64,000 nucleotides of DNA from Heterostelium album PN500 (GCF_000004825.1 NW_008805070.1:558001-622000), one strand, 5' to 3'. Numbered from the stretch's first letter, positions 38,901 to 50,939 are shown. Made by a program: numbers and translations. The notes: a model not told the origin generated them from the letters alone.

Positions 38901-39012
38901 CAACGACGTCCACAAATATAATATATCACAAAACACATGGGAATACCAACAACCAATGAACGAGTCAAGAGAAGGCAATGCATTAGTATTTGTCTCCATA
39001 GACATCAATTAA
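35903..39012 (+). CDS. RING / B-box / Kelch-repeat protein (probable E3 ubiquitin ligase)
   Basis: Two open segments, 35903..37267 and about 37237..39012, belong to one protein of about 1,036 residues. Order: Ser/Asn-rich leader; RING finger CYVCKGILSNPRTLKCYHSF followed by CSDC and CMICK; a long Ser/Pro- then Gln/His-rich stretch; a B-box (KCPLHNQEYRYYC, then CDIC, HQLHP; 37288-37400); a coiled-coil-like stretch (VENEIVDSLQYQTS to EIDSERRRAV); an Asn/Ser run; and six Kelch repeats (YIYAIGG, YIYVFGG, YIYIVGG, YIYAIGG, IYVLGG, IYVVGG). This is a TRIM-like layout with a beta-propeller for substrate binding. The frames do not join: one base too few, or an unseen intron, lies between 37237 and 37267. 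No good splice pair was found there. The Kelch part is strikingly GC-rich compared with the rest. Confidence 0.85.
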
Positions 39013-39460
39013 AAACAAACCAACAAAACAAATCATAATCAAAACAAAACAAAACAAAACAAAACGTATAAAATACAATACAATACAATTCAATCAAAGT
39101 TAATAATAGTAATAATCATAATAAAAAATATATATTATTTATAAATATTCAAAGGTAATTACCTAATATATTTGCATATCGGACATAACAATAATTGTTA
39201 TTACATAGTTCAAAAAAAAAAAAATGAAGATCAAAAATGACTTGAAAATTTAGCAGTTAAAATTTTTTGAAATTTGATTATTTTTGAATTATTATTATTT
39301 TTTGTATTTTGTTGTTGTTAGTTTGAAACAATTTGAAGTGAACAATTTTTTTTTTTTTTTTTAATTGTTGTTATTTTTTATTTTTCAGTTTTTATACTAT
39401 CTATTCTTAGAAGTTTTTTGACATTTTTTTTAATTTTACATTAATCAATCTCCGATTGTA
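39013..39460 (+). other. Intergenic region
   Basis: 3' flank of the Kelch gene and promoter of SPT20. It contains an AAAAC tract (39041-39064) and long T-runs (39344-39362). No gene supported. Confidence 0.6.
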
Positions 39461-41500
39461 ATGAATGACAACGATCATCAACACACACTCGATCAACATC
39501 AACAACCTATCAAAAATGATACGACCAATTTAAATAGCATAAATGATTCAATCACAATGACATCATCATCAACTTCAACAACGGCAACATCAACATCAGA
39601 AACAGATGATATTGATAAACATATAGATATAGAAGATAAACATAAAGAAAATAATAACGATATAGAAACAGATGAACATAATACTATTATACCAGATGAA
39701 CAACAACCACCTCAACAACAACAGCAACAACAAGATAAAGATAAAGATAAAAAAGAACAACAAGATTCATTAGATATAGAGTTGGATGATATTATTGATA
39801 CTACTTTACACGATATTGAGAATGGTATAAATAGTAATAGTAATAGTAATAGTAATAGAAGTAGTAGTAGTAGTAATGATAATGAAAATGATAATAGTAG
39901 TCATGATAATAATCAAGATAAAGATAAAGATGGTCATTCGAATCAAATGAAAGATGATAATGATGATGATGATAGTAGTGGGAAGAATAGTCTTGACCAA
40001 GGAAGTACAACTACAACAGGTGCAGATCATTTCAATGCAATAGATTATAGTCATGTCAATGGTGTTAGCAATGAAACAACGATATTCGATTTGATGGAAG
40101 ACATCAACACAACAAATAATAGTAGTAGAGATACTGTTGATCAAACTAGTAGTATCTTACCATCTGCACTACCAGATGTCGAGATAACATCATCATCATC
40201 AACAACAACAACAACCACCAACGATATAGATATACTTACAAATACAGATATAATAGATAAAAATAATATAAATACAAATACAGATATAAATAATCATAAT
40301 CATGAGAGTAGCAGTAGTAATGGCTATAGTAATAATAGTTGTGAAAAAGAACGTAGTAGTAGTTTCAAATCAAAGTATAGTGATAGATTCTCTCCTATCG
40401 ATGATATTGCACAGGTGTTACTTGGTTATGATACATCCACTTTAAAGTCATCGATATTCATCAATCTCTATTCGAATGGATATAGTTTTGATAATATAAA
40501 TAGAGTAAGTTTGAATTCATCATCGTTGTGTATAATAATACAATAGAATAGACATTAATTATATATATATATATATATAACTATGTATGTAGGATAAGAT
40601 ATACCCTTATGATAGAACATCTAAAGAGTTTCTAAGGTCTATAGGTCAAGGAAAGTTGGTACCCGATCTCATTGATATTCTAGACGACGTAACTTGTCAC
40701 TACTATGAAGGTTGTATCATCGCTGAGATACGCGACTACCGAGGCACAACCACATCAACTCTTATACCAAGCAAACATCAAAATAATAATAATAATAACA
40801 ACAGTAACAGTAATAATAATAATAGTAATATGAATATAGATGTTAAAGTAAATAAGATTGTATTAAAACCAGATAGTGAATCATTGTTATTCGATATTAA
40901 AAAGAATGTAATTTCATTGTTAAATAGTAATAGTAGCAATAGTAGTAATAGTAAGATAAATAATAATAATATTGTAAATGACGAAGAGTATTTGTTGATG
41001 TTTGAACAAAAGTTGTTGGAGATTACCACTTCGAGACTGACGTTGACTCCGCAGCACAGTTTGGAGACAGACGACCGCTACTACAATCAACATAAATACA
41101 ATTGTATAAAGAGACCGAGACAGAATCGTCATAGTACAATGTCACTGAATCTATCGAAATCACTAGAGGTTCAATCGTTTCCCTCCAGCTTGCAATCACC
41201 ATTTCACAAGAAAATACATCCGACAAACAACGAGGGAAAGTAAGTCTTCAGCAACGACAACACCTACACATAATATGAGCTCTAATCTAACCAATCCTAT
41301 CATTTATAGTTTCAATTTATTTAGATATTTAGTTACAAATCATAAATGGGATAGAGATAGAAGAGATACTCTTGAATATTGTTATCCTGTTAAAGACGCT
41401 AAAACATACCCATTTTCATATCAATATAATACTTCAACAACAACATCTACACCAATTTTAACATTAACTTCAAATTCAACACCTATAAAATCACAAGAAG

Positions 41501-41534
<34 letters not shown>

Positions 41535-42551
41535 TAATGTACAGGATAGTCAATCTACATCATCATCTTCTTCTTCGCCGTCATCATCATCTGTAGTTAG
41601 CAAACTGAAACCACCTACTATTAGAATTGTTACGAAATTGTCGAACGATGTAGAGTTTATAAAAGATCGATTACTACAGTTTATTTCACTTAATAGTCTA
41701 TTGGTTTTCACCTATGAATGTAGGTATAGGTATCCTGTCATAGAGTTACAACTACAGGTCACCGACACACTCATCGGTACGAAAGTTTATCAATACCAAC
41801 AACTACATCTACAACAAAAGCTATTACAACAACAGCAGCAGATACAACAACAGCAGCAGCAACAACAATTACAACAACAACAACAAGCACAAAATCAATC
41901 GCAACCACAACCATCATCTGTACAACAACAACAACAACAAGTATTTTCTCACCCACAACAACAGCAACAAGCAAATCCAATACAAACACCGACGCCAAGT
42001 ACAAACACAAATCCAACGACGACAACAACAACAACAACAACAACACCTACTCCAACACCAGCTTCGACTTTAACACCAGCAACAGCTGTAACACCAAGCC
42101 AAACTACAACGACAACGACAGCAGGTCAAACAACACAACCAACGAATACTACACAACCACCACAACAACCGAATCAAACAGCTCAAACACAACCCCAACC
42201 GCCAAGCACTACAGCTACACCAAAGCCAACGGCACCAGCACAAAAGCAAGCAGTTGCAAACTATCCACCATCTATAGACAAGATTTATATTTATGAAAAT
42301 GGAGGTAGTTTTGTACCACTTTACTTGACTTTTCCACTTGGTAGTCCGGCAGAGGCTAGATTCATGTTACAACATATCAAGAACTCATATCACAGCAAAG
42401 ATAGTTTATTGACATTCGATTCTTTGCTGCCGCTTGCCCAACAGCAACAGCTGACCTCACACGCACATGAATGTAGGCGAAGAGTCGAACAACAATACCT
42501 ACAACAACACAGTGGTCAACAACAAACACAGCAACAACAACAACAACAACA

Positions 42552-42595
<44 letters not shown>

Positions 42596-43524
42596 AGCAA
42601 CAAAGTCAAGCACAGGCTCAACAACATATTCATCAAAATCCGATTGTACAGGCACAACAGCAACAAGCAATGACACAAATATTACAACAACAACAACAAC
42701 AACAGCAGCAGCAACAACAGCAGAATCAATCACAACAACAACCACAACAGCCAATGACACAAACAACACAAGTCCCGATTCAACAACAACAACAACCAAT
42801 GCAAGTTCAACAAGCCCAACCACAACCTATACAACAGCAACAACACGCAATGACACAAATGCAACCGCAGCAACAAATGGTACCGCAACAAACAATGCAA
42901 CAACCAATTCCGCAGCAATCGATACAGCAACAGCCACTACAACAACAACAACAACAACAAAATCAACAGCAACAAAACCAACAACAACAACAGTTATATA
43001 TACAACAACAGATACAACAACAACAACAACAACAACAACAATTACAACAGGCACAGCAACAGCAACAACAACAACAATTACAATCTCAACCATTGCAGCA
43101 ACAGCAACAACAACAACAATTACAACAACAACAAAACCAACAAACACTTTTACATCAACAACTGCAACAGCAACAGCTACAACAACAAATGCATCAAGTA
43201 CAAATGCAGGCACAACAGGCGCAGCAAGCCCAACAAGCACAACTTCAGGCACAGCAACTTCAGCAGCTCCAAGCACAACAAGTATCACAACAACAGCAAC
43301 AACAACTACAGCTTCATCAAACACAAATGATACAACAACTCACACCACAACAGCAGCAACAACTCCTACTACAGCAACAACAATTCCTGCAGCTCCAACA
43401 ACAACAACAGTTCCTTCAACAACAACAACAACTTCAATACCAACAGCAACAACAACAGCAACAAATTCAACAACAACAACAAATTCAACAACAAATGGCT
43501 CAGTTTGCTCAAACTCCACGGTGA
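39461..43524 (+). CDS. spt20: SAGA complex subunit SPT20 homologue, polyglutamine-rich
   Basis: Structural subunit of the SAGA histone-acetyltransferase co-activator. Exons 39461..40504, 40593..41239 and 41310..43524; 1,301 residues. The Spt20 domain starts in exon 2: RTSKEFLRSIGQGKLVPDLI, then CHYYEGCIIAEIRDYRG, which is the family's conserved KxPxxLxDxL and YxGCxIVEVRDYR signature. It continues in exon 3 with NLFRYLVTNHKWDRDRRD and RIVTKLSNDVEFIKDRLLQF. The N-terminal 300 residues are acidic and Asn/Ser/Asp-rich. The C-terminal 500 residues are dominated by Gln, with a long Gln run encoded by mixed CAA/CAG near 42526-42601, like the Gln-rich activator surfaces of SAGA and Mediator subunits. 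An in-frame ATG at 41275 lies inside intron 2 and is not the start. Confidence 0.88.
42526..42605. repeat. CAA/CAG polyglutamine tract
   Basis: Roughly 25 consecutive glutamine codons mixing CAA and CAG within SPT20. Further Gln-rich tracts lie around 42680-42720, 42940-43140 and 43430-43490. Mixed codons make the tract less slippage-prone than a pure CAG run. Confidence 0.85.
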
Positions 43525-45398
43525 TCATTGACTTTAAAGTACGTCAGATATTAAAAATATTAATATTTAGTAAAAAAAAAAAAAATCTAAAAAAAAATAA
43601 AAAGGAAATTAAAACTTTGAAATATTTATGTAATAAATAAAACATATTCAAAAATATTTTATAGCTCCAATATGGTATGCCAAATAATAATAATTTAATG
43701 TTTATCTTTAATGTACAATTTGTAGGGGAAAATAAATACAGAATCGATGTATTTATTACCAAAAAAAATCTAATTTAAATTCTAGAATAAAAAAAAAAAA
43801 AAAACAAATGAAATTGAATCAGTTTGGAAAAAAACCACCCACATCAAATTAAAGGTAAATTTTGTTTTCCCTTTAGTGGTACGCCCCACACCTCTATCGA
43901 CAATTTTGATTATTAAATTTTTAATATAACATTATTTAGAATTGTGTGGAAGATTTTTCCAATTCTAAAAGGATTGGAATGTTATAAATAACCATTCAAT
44001 TTCATGTGATTGAATTTTTTTTTTTGATAGAATAGTAAGCACACAACTAAAAAATAAAGTATAAACAAATATTCTATTCACAATTAAATAAATAAATATT
44101 TATATATATAAATAAATAATAATAAATTATAAAGTATTTTTATAAAAAGTATAAAAATTCAAATTTTTTATCTAAACCAATTGTAAGTTTTTAAATAATA
44201 CTACCAATGAATCAAATGTCAAATGGTAAACATTTTTTTATCTTTACAAATCAAATACCAAATTTATTTATTATATCTAAATGTATTGTAATTTGATTAT
44301 TATTATTATTTAATCTGGAAGTTTTATTATTATTGTTAATATATATTTGTTAATTGGTTTCTTTCTATTTAATTTTAAAGATAACACTATTTTAGACTCT
44401 TCTTGTTTTATTTTTTTATTACACACAATTAAATAAAACGAATTGGGTGAATACATAAAAAAAAAAAATAGTTTATAACCACTCACCACCACCACCACTC
44501 ACAGATAAATAAACAATTAGCCAAACAAACATAAACACACACACACAAAAACACACTTTTTTATCTCTCCTTCTCTTCTCAAAGTTATTCTTTAATTCGG
44601 ATCACACACATCCATCTACTCCCGTTCACTTTCTGTAGCTCTCTCGAGTAGTCAAACTATAATACATTCAAGAATAGGAAGTAAATAGAATGGAATTGAA
44701 ATAGAATTTATTTAAATTGAATAAAATATCAAATTATTAAATTTCTTCAATTTTTTTTTGACATACTCTGTCATACCTCCCAGTATAAATAATTACACTC
44801 AAATAAGCATTTTCACATCAAACAAACTATAATCAGAACAAAAAGGTAATATATATTGTTTTGTAAATAATTATTGTTATTCAATTTGCAATTGTATTGT
44901 TATCTCTAAACAAAAAAAAAAAAAAAAAAGATGTATCAATCTTAAATTTACTATTGTATACCACATCAATGGTAGAGTAGTTAGAGTTTTGATAGATTAT
45001 CGAAATCAAAATCAATATTCAATTTCGGTATAATAAATCTGACTTGTGTAATATATATAAATATTGTTCTCTTTTACCTAATGTATTCATCTCCATCTTT
45101 ATATATATATTGTACCTCTTTACTAATATTATTTTGATTTAAATTATTTTTTGTGATTTGTTGATAACCAACTTCCACTCTTCTCCACCATTTAAATATC
45201 GATTATTTAATCAATTAAACTCCAATTCAAATCAACATTATATTTTTTAAATATTATCATAATCATAATTATTTGTTCATTGGTATAAAAAACAATTATA
45301 ATTTGAATATATTTATAAAGAAAAAGTTTCTAACCATTTATTTTTTATTATATTTAGTTTTGTAAATTAAATACCAATAAATAATATAATAGATCAAA
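43525..45398 (+). other. 1.9-kb region with a possible 5'-UTR intron for the small gene
   Basis: AT-rich. A GT-AG pair (donor after AAAAG at 44845, acceptor ending 45357) would give a 512-nt intron in the leader of the 40-residue gene, joining about 44800-44845 to 45358. The donor context GTAATA and the TTATATTTAG acceptor are good dictyostelid sites, but no transcript evidence is available. No other gene supported. Confidence 0.4.
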
Positions 45399-45521
45399 AT
45401 GTCGAAAGTTGAAGCCCCAAATAACAATACTACAAATATTAGTCAGCCATCCCCTTTTGTCACCAAAAAGAGTCCAGCAGATTTGTTAAAGGAATATTTG
45501 AGCACTACCAACTCTAAATAA
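45399..45521 (+). CDS. Small 40-residue protein, unknown
   Basis: ATG at 45399 to TAA at 45521. It reads MSKVEAPNNNTTNISQPSPF then VTKKSPADLLKEYLSTTNSK. The start context AAA-ATG fits dictyostelid starts, the composition is ordinary coding (GCC, CCC, ACC, AAG codons in AT-rich surroundings), and A-rich 3' flank follows the stop. The C-terminal half can form a short amphipathic helix (PADLLKEYLS). There is no signal peptide, cysteine or membrane segment. A possible leader intron lies upstream. I do not recognise the family. It could be chance, but the codon choice and isolation between AT-rich flanks favour a real small gene. Confidence 0.6.
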   Translation: MSKVEAPNNNTTNISQPSPFVTKKSPADLLKEYLSTTNSK

Positions 45522-45844
45522 CAAAAAAAAAAAGACAATCAAAATGTATATATATTTCAGCAACATATAATTGGGATCCAATTAATCCAATTATATTTTT
45601 TTTATTATAACCAAATCGATCATCAGTTATATGACTATCCAACCCTTTATAAATAATTTTTAAAATAAAAATTAAAATTTTTTGTTAAAATCAATTGATT
45701 TTTTTTAAAAATTTTTTAAATTTTTTTAAAAGAAATGTGACGGTTGATGATTTAATTAAATCATCACGAGATATATATATCACATTATTGAGTGTTTGGT
45801 GAATAACACTTGATTTTTATGTAGTATTTAATTAATATATAGTA
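45522..45844 (+). other. Short intergenic region
   Basis: AT-rich flank between the small gene and the anion permease; no feature supported. Confidence 0.55.
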
Positions 45845-47569
45845 ATGAAAGTTATAGAATTAGGCGATTCAGTTAAACCTTTTGTTTCTGGTCCAATCTT
45901 TCTTATTTGCCTCCTTTTAATATGTTTTAAGAAAATTAATGTAATGCCTATAGGACGAGCTGGTGTAGCTCTAGTTGGTTCCGTAAGTAGATATATTTTT
46001 TTATTTATAACTATCGATGGATATTAATCTATAGATCTTGCTGAAATGATATAATTAATTTAGACTTTAATGATAATGTTGGGAATTGTACCACCAGAAC
46101 AGTTGGGATCTGTTGTCAATTGGGATACGATCGTTCTTCTAATGGGAATGATGTTGTTGAGCCATCAAATGGAATCTGCCGATATCTGGTCGAGTATATC
46201 GAGATGGCTGATGTTTCGTTGTTCGTCGGCATCGATGCTGATGGTAAGAGTGTGTGTGGTGTGTGCAGTTACCAGTGCCATTCTGACGAATGATACCGTT
46301 TGTCTCACGATGACACCCATCGTAATATATGCATGTAAAGCATCGAATCTACCGTATCTCCCTTATCTGCTGGCAGTGGCTACCAGTGCGAATATTGGAA
46401 GTGCTGCACTTCCCGTTGGAAATCCCCAGAATATGATTATTGCCACTGCTTCCGGTGTTGAATTCCTAACGTTCTTTAAGGTCTCTGTGGTATCTAGCAT
46501 ACTTGGAGTGATTGCAAACACATCACTACTGCTATTGTACTTTCATAAACAACTGAGGCAGTATCCACTTAACAATAATAGCACAACCATTCTAACAAAG
46601 GAAGATGGTCTATTGGAATCAGATAGAATCCAAGGACAAGAAGCTTCCGATCCAAACTCAATTGAAATGGAATCAACGATAAATATCGCTCCTGGTGATG
46701 CCAAAGAAGACATTGTGGATGATGGTAGATCAGAGGAAGTATCAAATGGAATAATAATTAATGGTAATCAAGCAGCCGATTTGCATGAATTTAAAGATGA
46801 TGTAAATATGGATGAAGTTTTATTGGTGGAGGAATCAAATCAGCAGCACGGAATAGCTAGTCAGCGAACAAACGAACAACAGTTTTTACTAAACAGAGAG
46901 AAACTGATAGGTATATTAAAGATGATCCATTATTATAGATCAGGTGTTGTATTATTACTGGTATTGATTGGATTCTGTGTTGGCCTACACATGGGATTCA
47001 CTGTAATGTTAGGAGTCTCAATTCTCATGTTGATCGATCGTAAAGATGTTTCGGAACAGATTAAAATGGTAGATTGGGAATTGTTAGTGTTTTTCGGTGG
47101 TCTATTTATCTTGGTCGATGGTTTCGATAGAGAGTTTTCAAAGTGGGCATGGCGTGGTATTAGTCCTTGGATTCCACTGGACGGAAACCCCCTAAAGATT
47201 TTTGTATTTACCATCCTGGTTTTAATTAGTTGTAATGTATTCAGTAATGTACCATTGGTTCTTGCACTTTCACCGCATCTCATCGAAGCAAATGCACCAC
47301 CATTCACTTGGTTACTACTTGCCTTCATATCAACAGTAGCTGGTAATCTTAGTAAGTATTATATTAGTGAAATAGATCCAAAATTTTGATGATATTAATT
47401 AACATTATTCTCTGTAGCTTTGGTAGGAAGTGTTGCTAATCTTATTGTAGCAGAAAGAGCGAAACAACATTATAATATTGGATTTATCAATTATCTTAAA
47501 TTTGGAGCACCTTCCACTCTGATTGTTATAGCTATTGGAGTTCCCATTATTGTTTTGATAGCTAGATAA
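45845..47569 (+). CDS. ArsB/P-protein family anion permease (ion transporter superfamily)
   Basis: Multi-pass membrane transporter of the ArsB/NhaD/P-protein superfamily. Exons 45845..45982, 46064..47351 and 47418..47569; 525 residues. It has two homologous halves with about ten hydrophobic segments. The first half carries the signature ILTNDTVCLTMTPIVI and the hairpin GSAALPVGNPQNMIIA, whose NPQN is diagnostic of the superfamily. The second half has VDWELLVFFGGLFILVDGF and SCNVFSNVPLVLALSPHL, then VAGNLTLVGSVANLIVAE. A long hydrophilic acidic loop (about residues 185-300) separates the halves, as in ArsB and mammalian OCA2. Arsenite, silicate or organic anions are possible substrates; the sequence does not decide. 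No ArsA-like ATPase gene lies nearby, so it probably works as a secondary carrier. Confidence 0.88.
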
Positions 47570-47720
47570 AAGAATTAAAAATTGGTGCCCTTTAATCGAA
47601 AAAAGATTAAATTCAAATAAATTATTTATTCATATATTTTATATTTAATAACAAGATTGATTGTTGAACTAAATCAATATCATATCTTTACTTTTGAACA
47701 ATAAAATGATTGGTGTTACC

Positions 47721-49867
47721 TCAAGAGGTGGTAGTAGTGTTTGGAGTTGCTGATCCTTCAGTGTTGGTAGTAGTTGTCGTGGTGTTTGTTTTGATGGGAG
47801 ATTGAACTTTTGAAAAATAACTAAGCAATGAGTTTGTCTGTACAGGAGTTTGTGGTTTCTTTTTAGGTGAGAAGCATTTCTTTTTCGACAATGAAGATGA
47901 TTCAGAATTGTTGGTATTTGGTGTATGTTCATTGTTTGATGACGATGTAGATGTTGTTGAATTATTATTATTATTATTGCTGTTTTTGTTTGGCGTTGAT
48001 GTAGTGTTGTTGTTGTTGTTCGGATTGACTTTAACTGGAATCACTGGTAAAATGTAATTGTCATCTAAATCCAATTTCAATTGATCTTCAAACTCTGGTT
48101 TAACCGACCAAACACCATTGGTTTGTAAACAAGTCTCTTGAATCTTCTCTATAATTATCTTTTTCATCACATTGGTATTGGCTGCATATAAATATTTACC
48201 AAGTGTTTTAACTGATTTCTTTTTGTTGTCCATAACAAACTAATAACATTTGAATAAATAAATTTGTTAACTATTGCTCAATTTATTGCGTTAAACACAA
48301 ATCAATCTTACCTTTAAAACAGTTGGTAAAAATGAAAGTGGGAAAACATATCTTGGATCGATTTCTTTCTTTTCTTTCTTTTCTTTTAACTTTAATGCCT
48401 CCTGTTCTTCCTTTACCAATTTTGATATACTTATTGGGAATCCTGCAAGCAACAACAACAATTTCATTGATTAGAAATAAATTAATGAGATTATAATTTT
48501 ACAAAATAACACTTACCTCCAACTAAAGATTCAACTGGAAATCTATTAAATAAGTTTAGATTTTCTGTTTGCATGGTTGCTTCGTTAGAAGGATCTATAA
48601 TGATAATTCTCTTCTTCTTTATCTTTTCTACTCTTTTTTTCTTTTTTCTGGTGGTTGTTGTTTGATTTGATGTAATGTCAGGTTGTTGTTGTTGCTGTTG
48701 TTGTTCTCCGACTACTACTGCTACATCTGGATGTGACTCATGATCAGAGTTTATTTCATTGTCTGACTCAATCCAATTCTTATCTTCTTCTTCATCTTCC
48801 TCTTCCTCCTCTGATTCCTCATCCGATGAAATATTGTCGGCGGGACCTGCTTCCTCCTCTTCCCATTCATCGCCACTGTCGTACGAGTAGTCAAAGAGCT
48901 TGTTGTCTTTGGCAAACGGTTTGCGACCGTTGATAACCTTGGTCGGCTTTGAGTAGGTACCATAGTAGCTCGGTCTGCGACTGTCGTGGAACTTGAGCAG
49001 CTTGAGCCGCGAGAGTGAAGCGAGAAGTTCATCATTGATAATAGCGCCAGGCAACGACGTTATTTTGTATTTATTAGACTTTAACTTGGTCGATCTAAAG
49101 TAGGTCTTGCCATTGAACTTGCTTTCCAACGGTGTCGATTGTTTCTCAATGAGTTGCTCGAATTCAGCACGGTCAAAGTCTGGCCTGACTTGAAACTGGT
49201 GAATCTCAGTGAATGGCGCCAGTTCGACGGGTTGGATGAACGCGTCTGTGCGCACCGGCTTGGCGTCGGGTGTCACCACATTGAAGAACTGAGTGAGACG
49301 CGACTGCTTCTTACTGAGCTCTTCCTCCATCTTGCGCTTCTCCTCTTCCTTTTGTTTCTTTACGAGCTCTCTCTCCTCTTCCTTTTTCTTTCGCTCCTCT
49401 TCCTTCTGTTTCTTCTCGTCGTCCTTTTGTCTCTTCATTTGCTCACGTTCCTCTTCCTTCTGTTTCTTCTCTTCGTCACGTCTCTTCTTCTCCAATTCAC
49501 GCTCCTCATCCTTTTTTTTCTTTTCCTCATCCTTCAATTTCTTTTCCTCATCACGTTTCTTCTTCTCCAATTCCTTCTCCTCGTCACGTTTCTTCTTTTC
49601 CTCCTCTTTCTTTTTCTTCTCTTCGTCTCTCTTTTTCTTTTCCTCTTCTTTCTCTTGTTGTTTTCTACGTTTCTCATCCTCACGTTCCTTTATCTCTGAC
49701 TCGCTGAGTTTCTTTCTTTTCTTTGTTGCTGATGCTGTTGTTGTTGTTTTCGATGATGTCGAATGATCATCATTGGTGTTAACATCAGTCATTGTTGTAT
49801 CATCTTTATCTTTTAAGATAGTTGCAGTACCGTTACTACCATTACTATCAGATGTATCAACATCCAT
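47721..49867 (-). CDS. Chromatin assembly factor 1, large subunit (p150/CHAF1A-like)
   Basis: Deposits H3-H4 on newly replicated DNA together with PCNA. Exons 49867..48517, 48442..48312 and 48239..47721; 666 residues. Order: Ser/Thr-rich leader with KKRKK; a long Lys/Glu/Arg-rich helix (KER region, about residues 60-185); a canonical PCNA-interacting PIP box QSRLTQFF (about residue 190); the conserved block LKLLKFHDSRRPSYYGTYSK; the acidic ED motif after LFDYSYDSGDEWEEEEAG; a basic stretch (TTTRKKKKRVEKIKKKR); and a C-terminal winged-helix-like region (IDPRYVFPLSFLPTVLK, MKKIIIEKIQETC, VWSVKPEFE) ahead of a Ser/Thr/Asn-rich tail. The order matches yeast Cac1 and human p150. An E2F-like box lies 111 bp upstream of the start. 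Confidence 0.93.
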
Positions 49868-49977
49868 TTATTTAATACTACTACTATATATATTTTATAT
49901 TTTATATTTATTTTTCTAAATTTTACTATTGGTATAGATATTAAAATGAAGACATTGAGATGAAAGAAAAATTTAAA

Positions 49978-49987
49978 TTTTGGCGGG
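49978..49987 (+). promoter_or_regulatory. E2F-like site upstream of CAF-1
   Basis: TTTTGGCGGG, matching the classic TTTGGCGGG form of the E2F element, 111 bp before the CAF-1 start codon and flanked by AT-rich DNA. CAF-1 is an S-phase gene in other eukaryotes. The function is inferred. Confidence 0.5.
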
Positions 49988-50342
49988 CTCACTCAATTTA
50001 TTTTGTATTATTAATTTTTTTTCCTTTTTTTTTTTTATATCATGTAAACCAACAAACAAACATTCAAGATCTTTGATAGATTTGTTTATAAATCAGAAAA
50101 ATTAATAATAATCGATTATTATTAATTTGTTTATATTACACTTTTATAAAATTAGTCATAACAATATAACTTTATTAAAATAGCATAATAAATTACTTTT
50201 TAAATTAAAAAAAACAATTCTCGAATAGTTATTTTCATTTCTATTTTAAGCTGTCCAAGTTTAAAGTTAAATATGAGGTTCTAATCTTGTACCAAAAAAA
50301 AAAAAACCGCGAACCTTAAATAAAATCTTTAAACATGATCAT

Positions 50343-50450
50343 CAAAGTTTGATTTCCTAGAAATTGCAGTTGCTTCATCATTTTCTTTTACTAAAAATAA
50401 ACAAGTTATAAATATATAATCTTGATATTCTATTTCTATAAAAAAAAAAA
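50343..50450 (+). repeat. Dispersed repeat copy A, also found downstream of enolase
   Basis: About 105 bp beginning AAAGTTTGATTTCCTA, with TTCATCATTTTC and AAGTTATA further on and ending TCTATTTCTATAAAAA. The same words occur in the same order at 54704-54790, just after the enolase stop, with small gaps. It sits directly ahead of the AHSA1-like start codon. Confidence 0.7.
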
Positions 50451-50468
50451 AAACAAATACAACATAAA

Positions 50469-50939
50469 ATGATTTCACAAACAATCAATATTAACCATCG
50501 TATCGGTATTAAATCAGATATTTCCAATGTATATGAAGCTTTATCTACAATAAAAGGACTCTCTGGATGGTGGACTGAAGAGGTCAGTGGAGATTCCAAT
50601 GTTGGAGGCAAGATCAATTTCTTTTTTAGATCCCTCACCGGTGAGTTACAAGGTCAGATGGTAATGGAAGTGACTAAATCGATCGCTAATCAAGCAGTTC
50701 ACTGGCGTTGCCTCGAAGGACCACAAGAGTGGATCGGTACAGATTTCCAGTTTAATCTCACTCAACAAGGTGAACACACCATAGTATTATTCGCAAATTT
50801 GAACTGGCGAGAGTACGTAGAATTCACTTCTCATTGCAGCATGAAATGGGCAACTTTTCTCTTAAGTCTTCGTTCTCTAGTGGAAGAAGGTAAAGGTAGA
50901 CCAGCTCCCAATGACATCAAAATCGACAATTGGAATTAA
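50469..50939 (+). CDS. AHSA1/SRPBCC-domain protein, intronless
   Basis: 156 residues, one START/SRPBCC-fold domain of the AHSA1 (activator of Hsp90 ATPase-like) type common in bacteria. The ATG at 50469 begins MISQTININHRIGIKSDISN. Diagnostic pieces: VYEALSTIKGLSGWWTEEVSG (the family's VWxAlTxxxgLxxWWt), then GGKINFFF, HWRCLEG, WIGTDFQFNL and TIVLFANLNW. The C-terminal helix CSMKWATFLLSLRSLVEEGK closes the domain. It occupies nearly the full length, and there is no co-chaperone N-domain of eukaryotic Aha1. The absence of introns among intron-bearing neighbours and the bacterial flavour make acquisition from bacteria plausible. Ligand and role are unknown. It is divergent from CAF-1. Confidence 0.88.
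   Translation: MISQTININHRIGIKSDISNVYEALSTIKGLSGWWTEEVSGDSNVGGKINFFFRSLTGELQGQMVMEVTKSIANQAVHWRCLEGPQEWIGTDFQFNLTQQGEHTIVLFANLNWREYVEFTSHCSMKWATFLLSLRSLVEEGKGRPAPNDIKIDNWN

Noticed and set aside
41275-41309. In-frame ATG opening the last SPT20 segment, as if a separate gene
   Set aside because: It lies inside an intron; the GT-AG pair 41240-41309 joins the Spt20 domain in phase with exon 2.
42377-43324. Minus-strand Val/Leu-rich open frames
   Set aside because: They are the reverse strand of CAA/CAG glutamine runs in SPT20.
49139-49766. Plus-strand Leu/Phe-rich and Ser/Phe-rich open frames
   Set aside because: They are the reverse strand of the Lys/Glu-rich helix of CAF-1.
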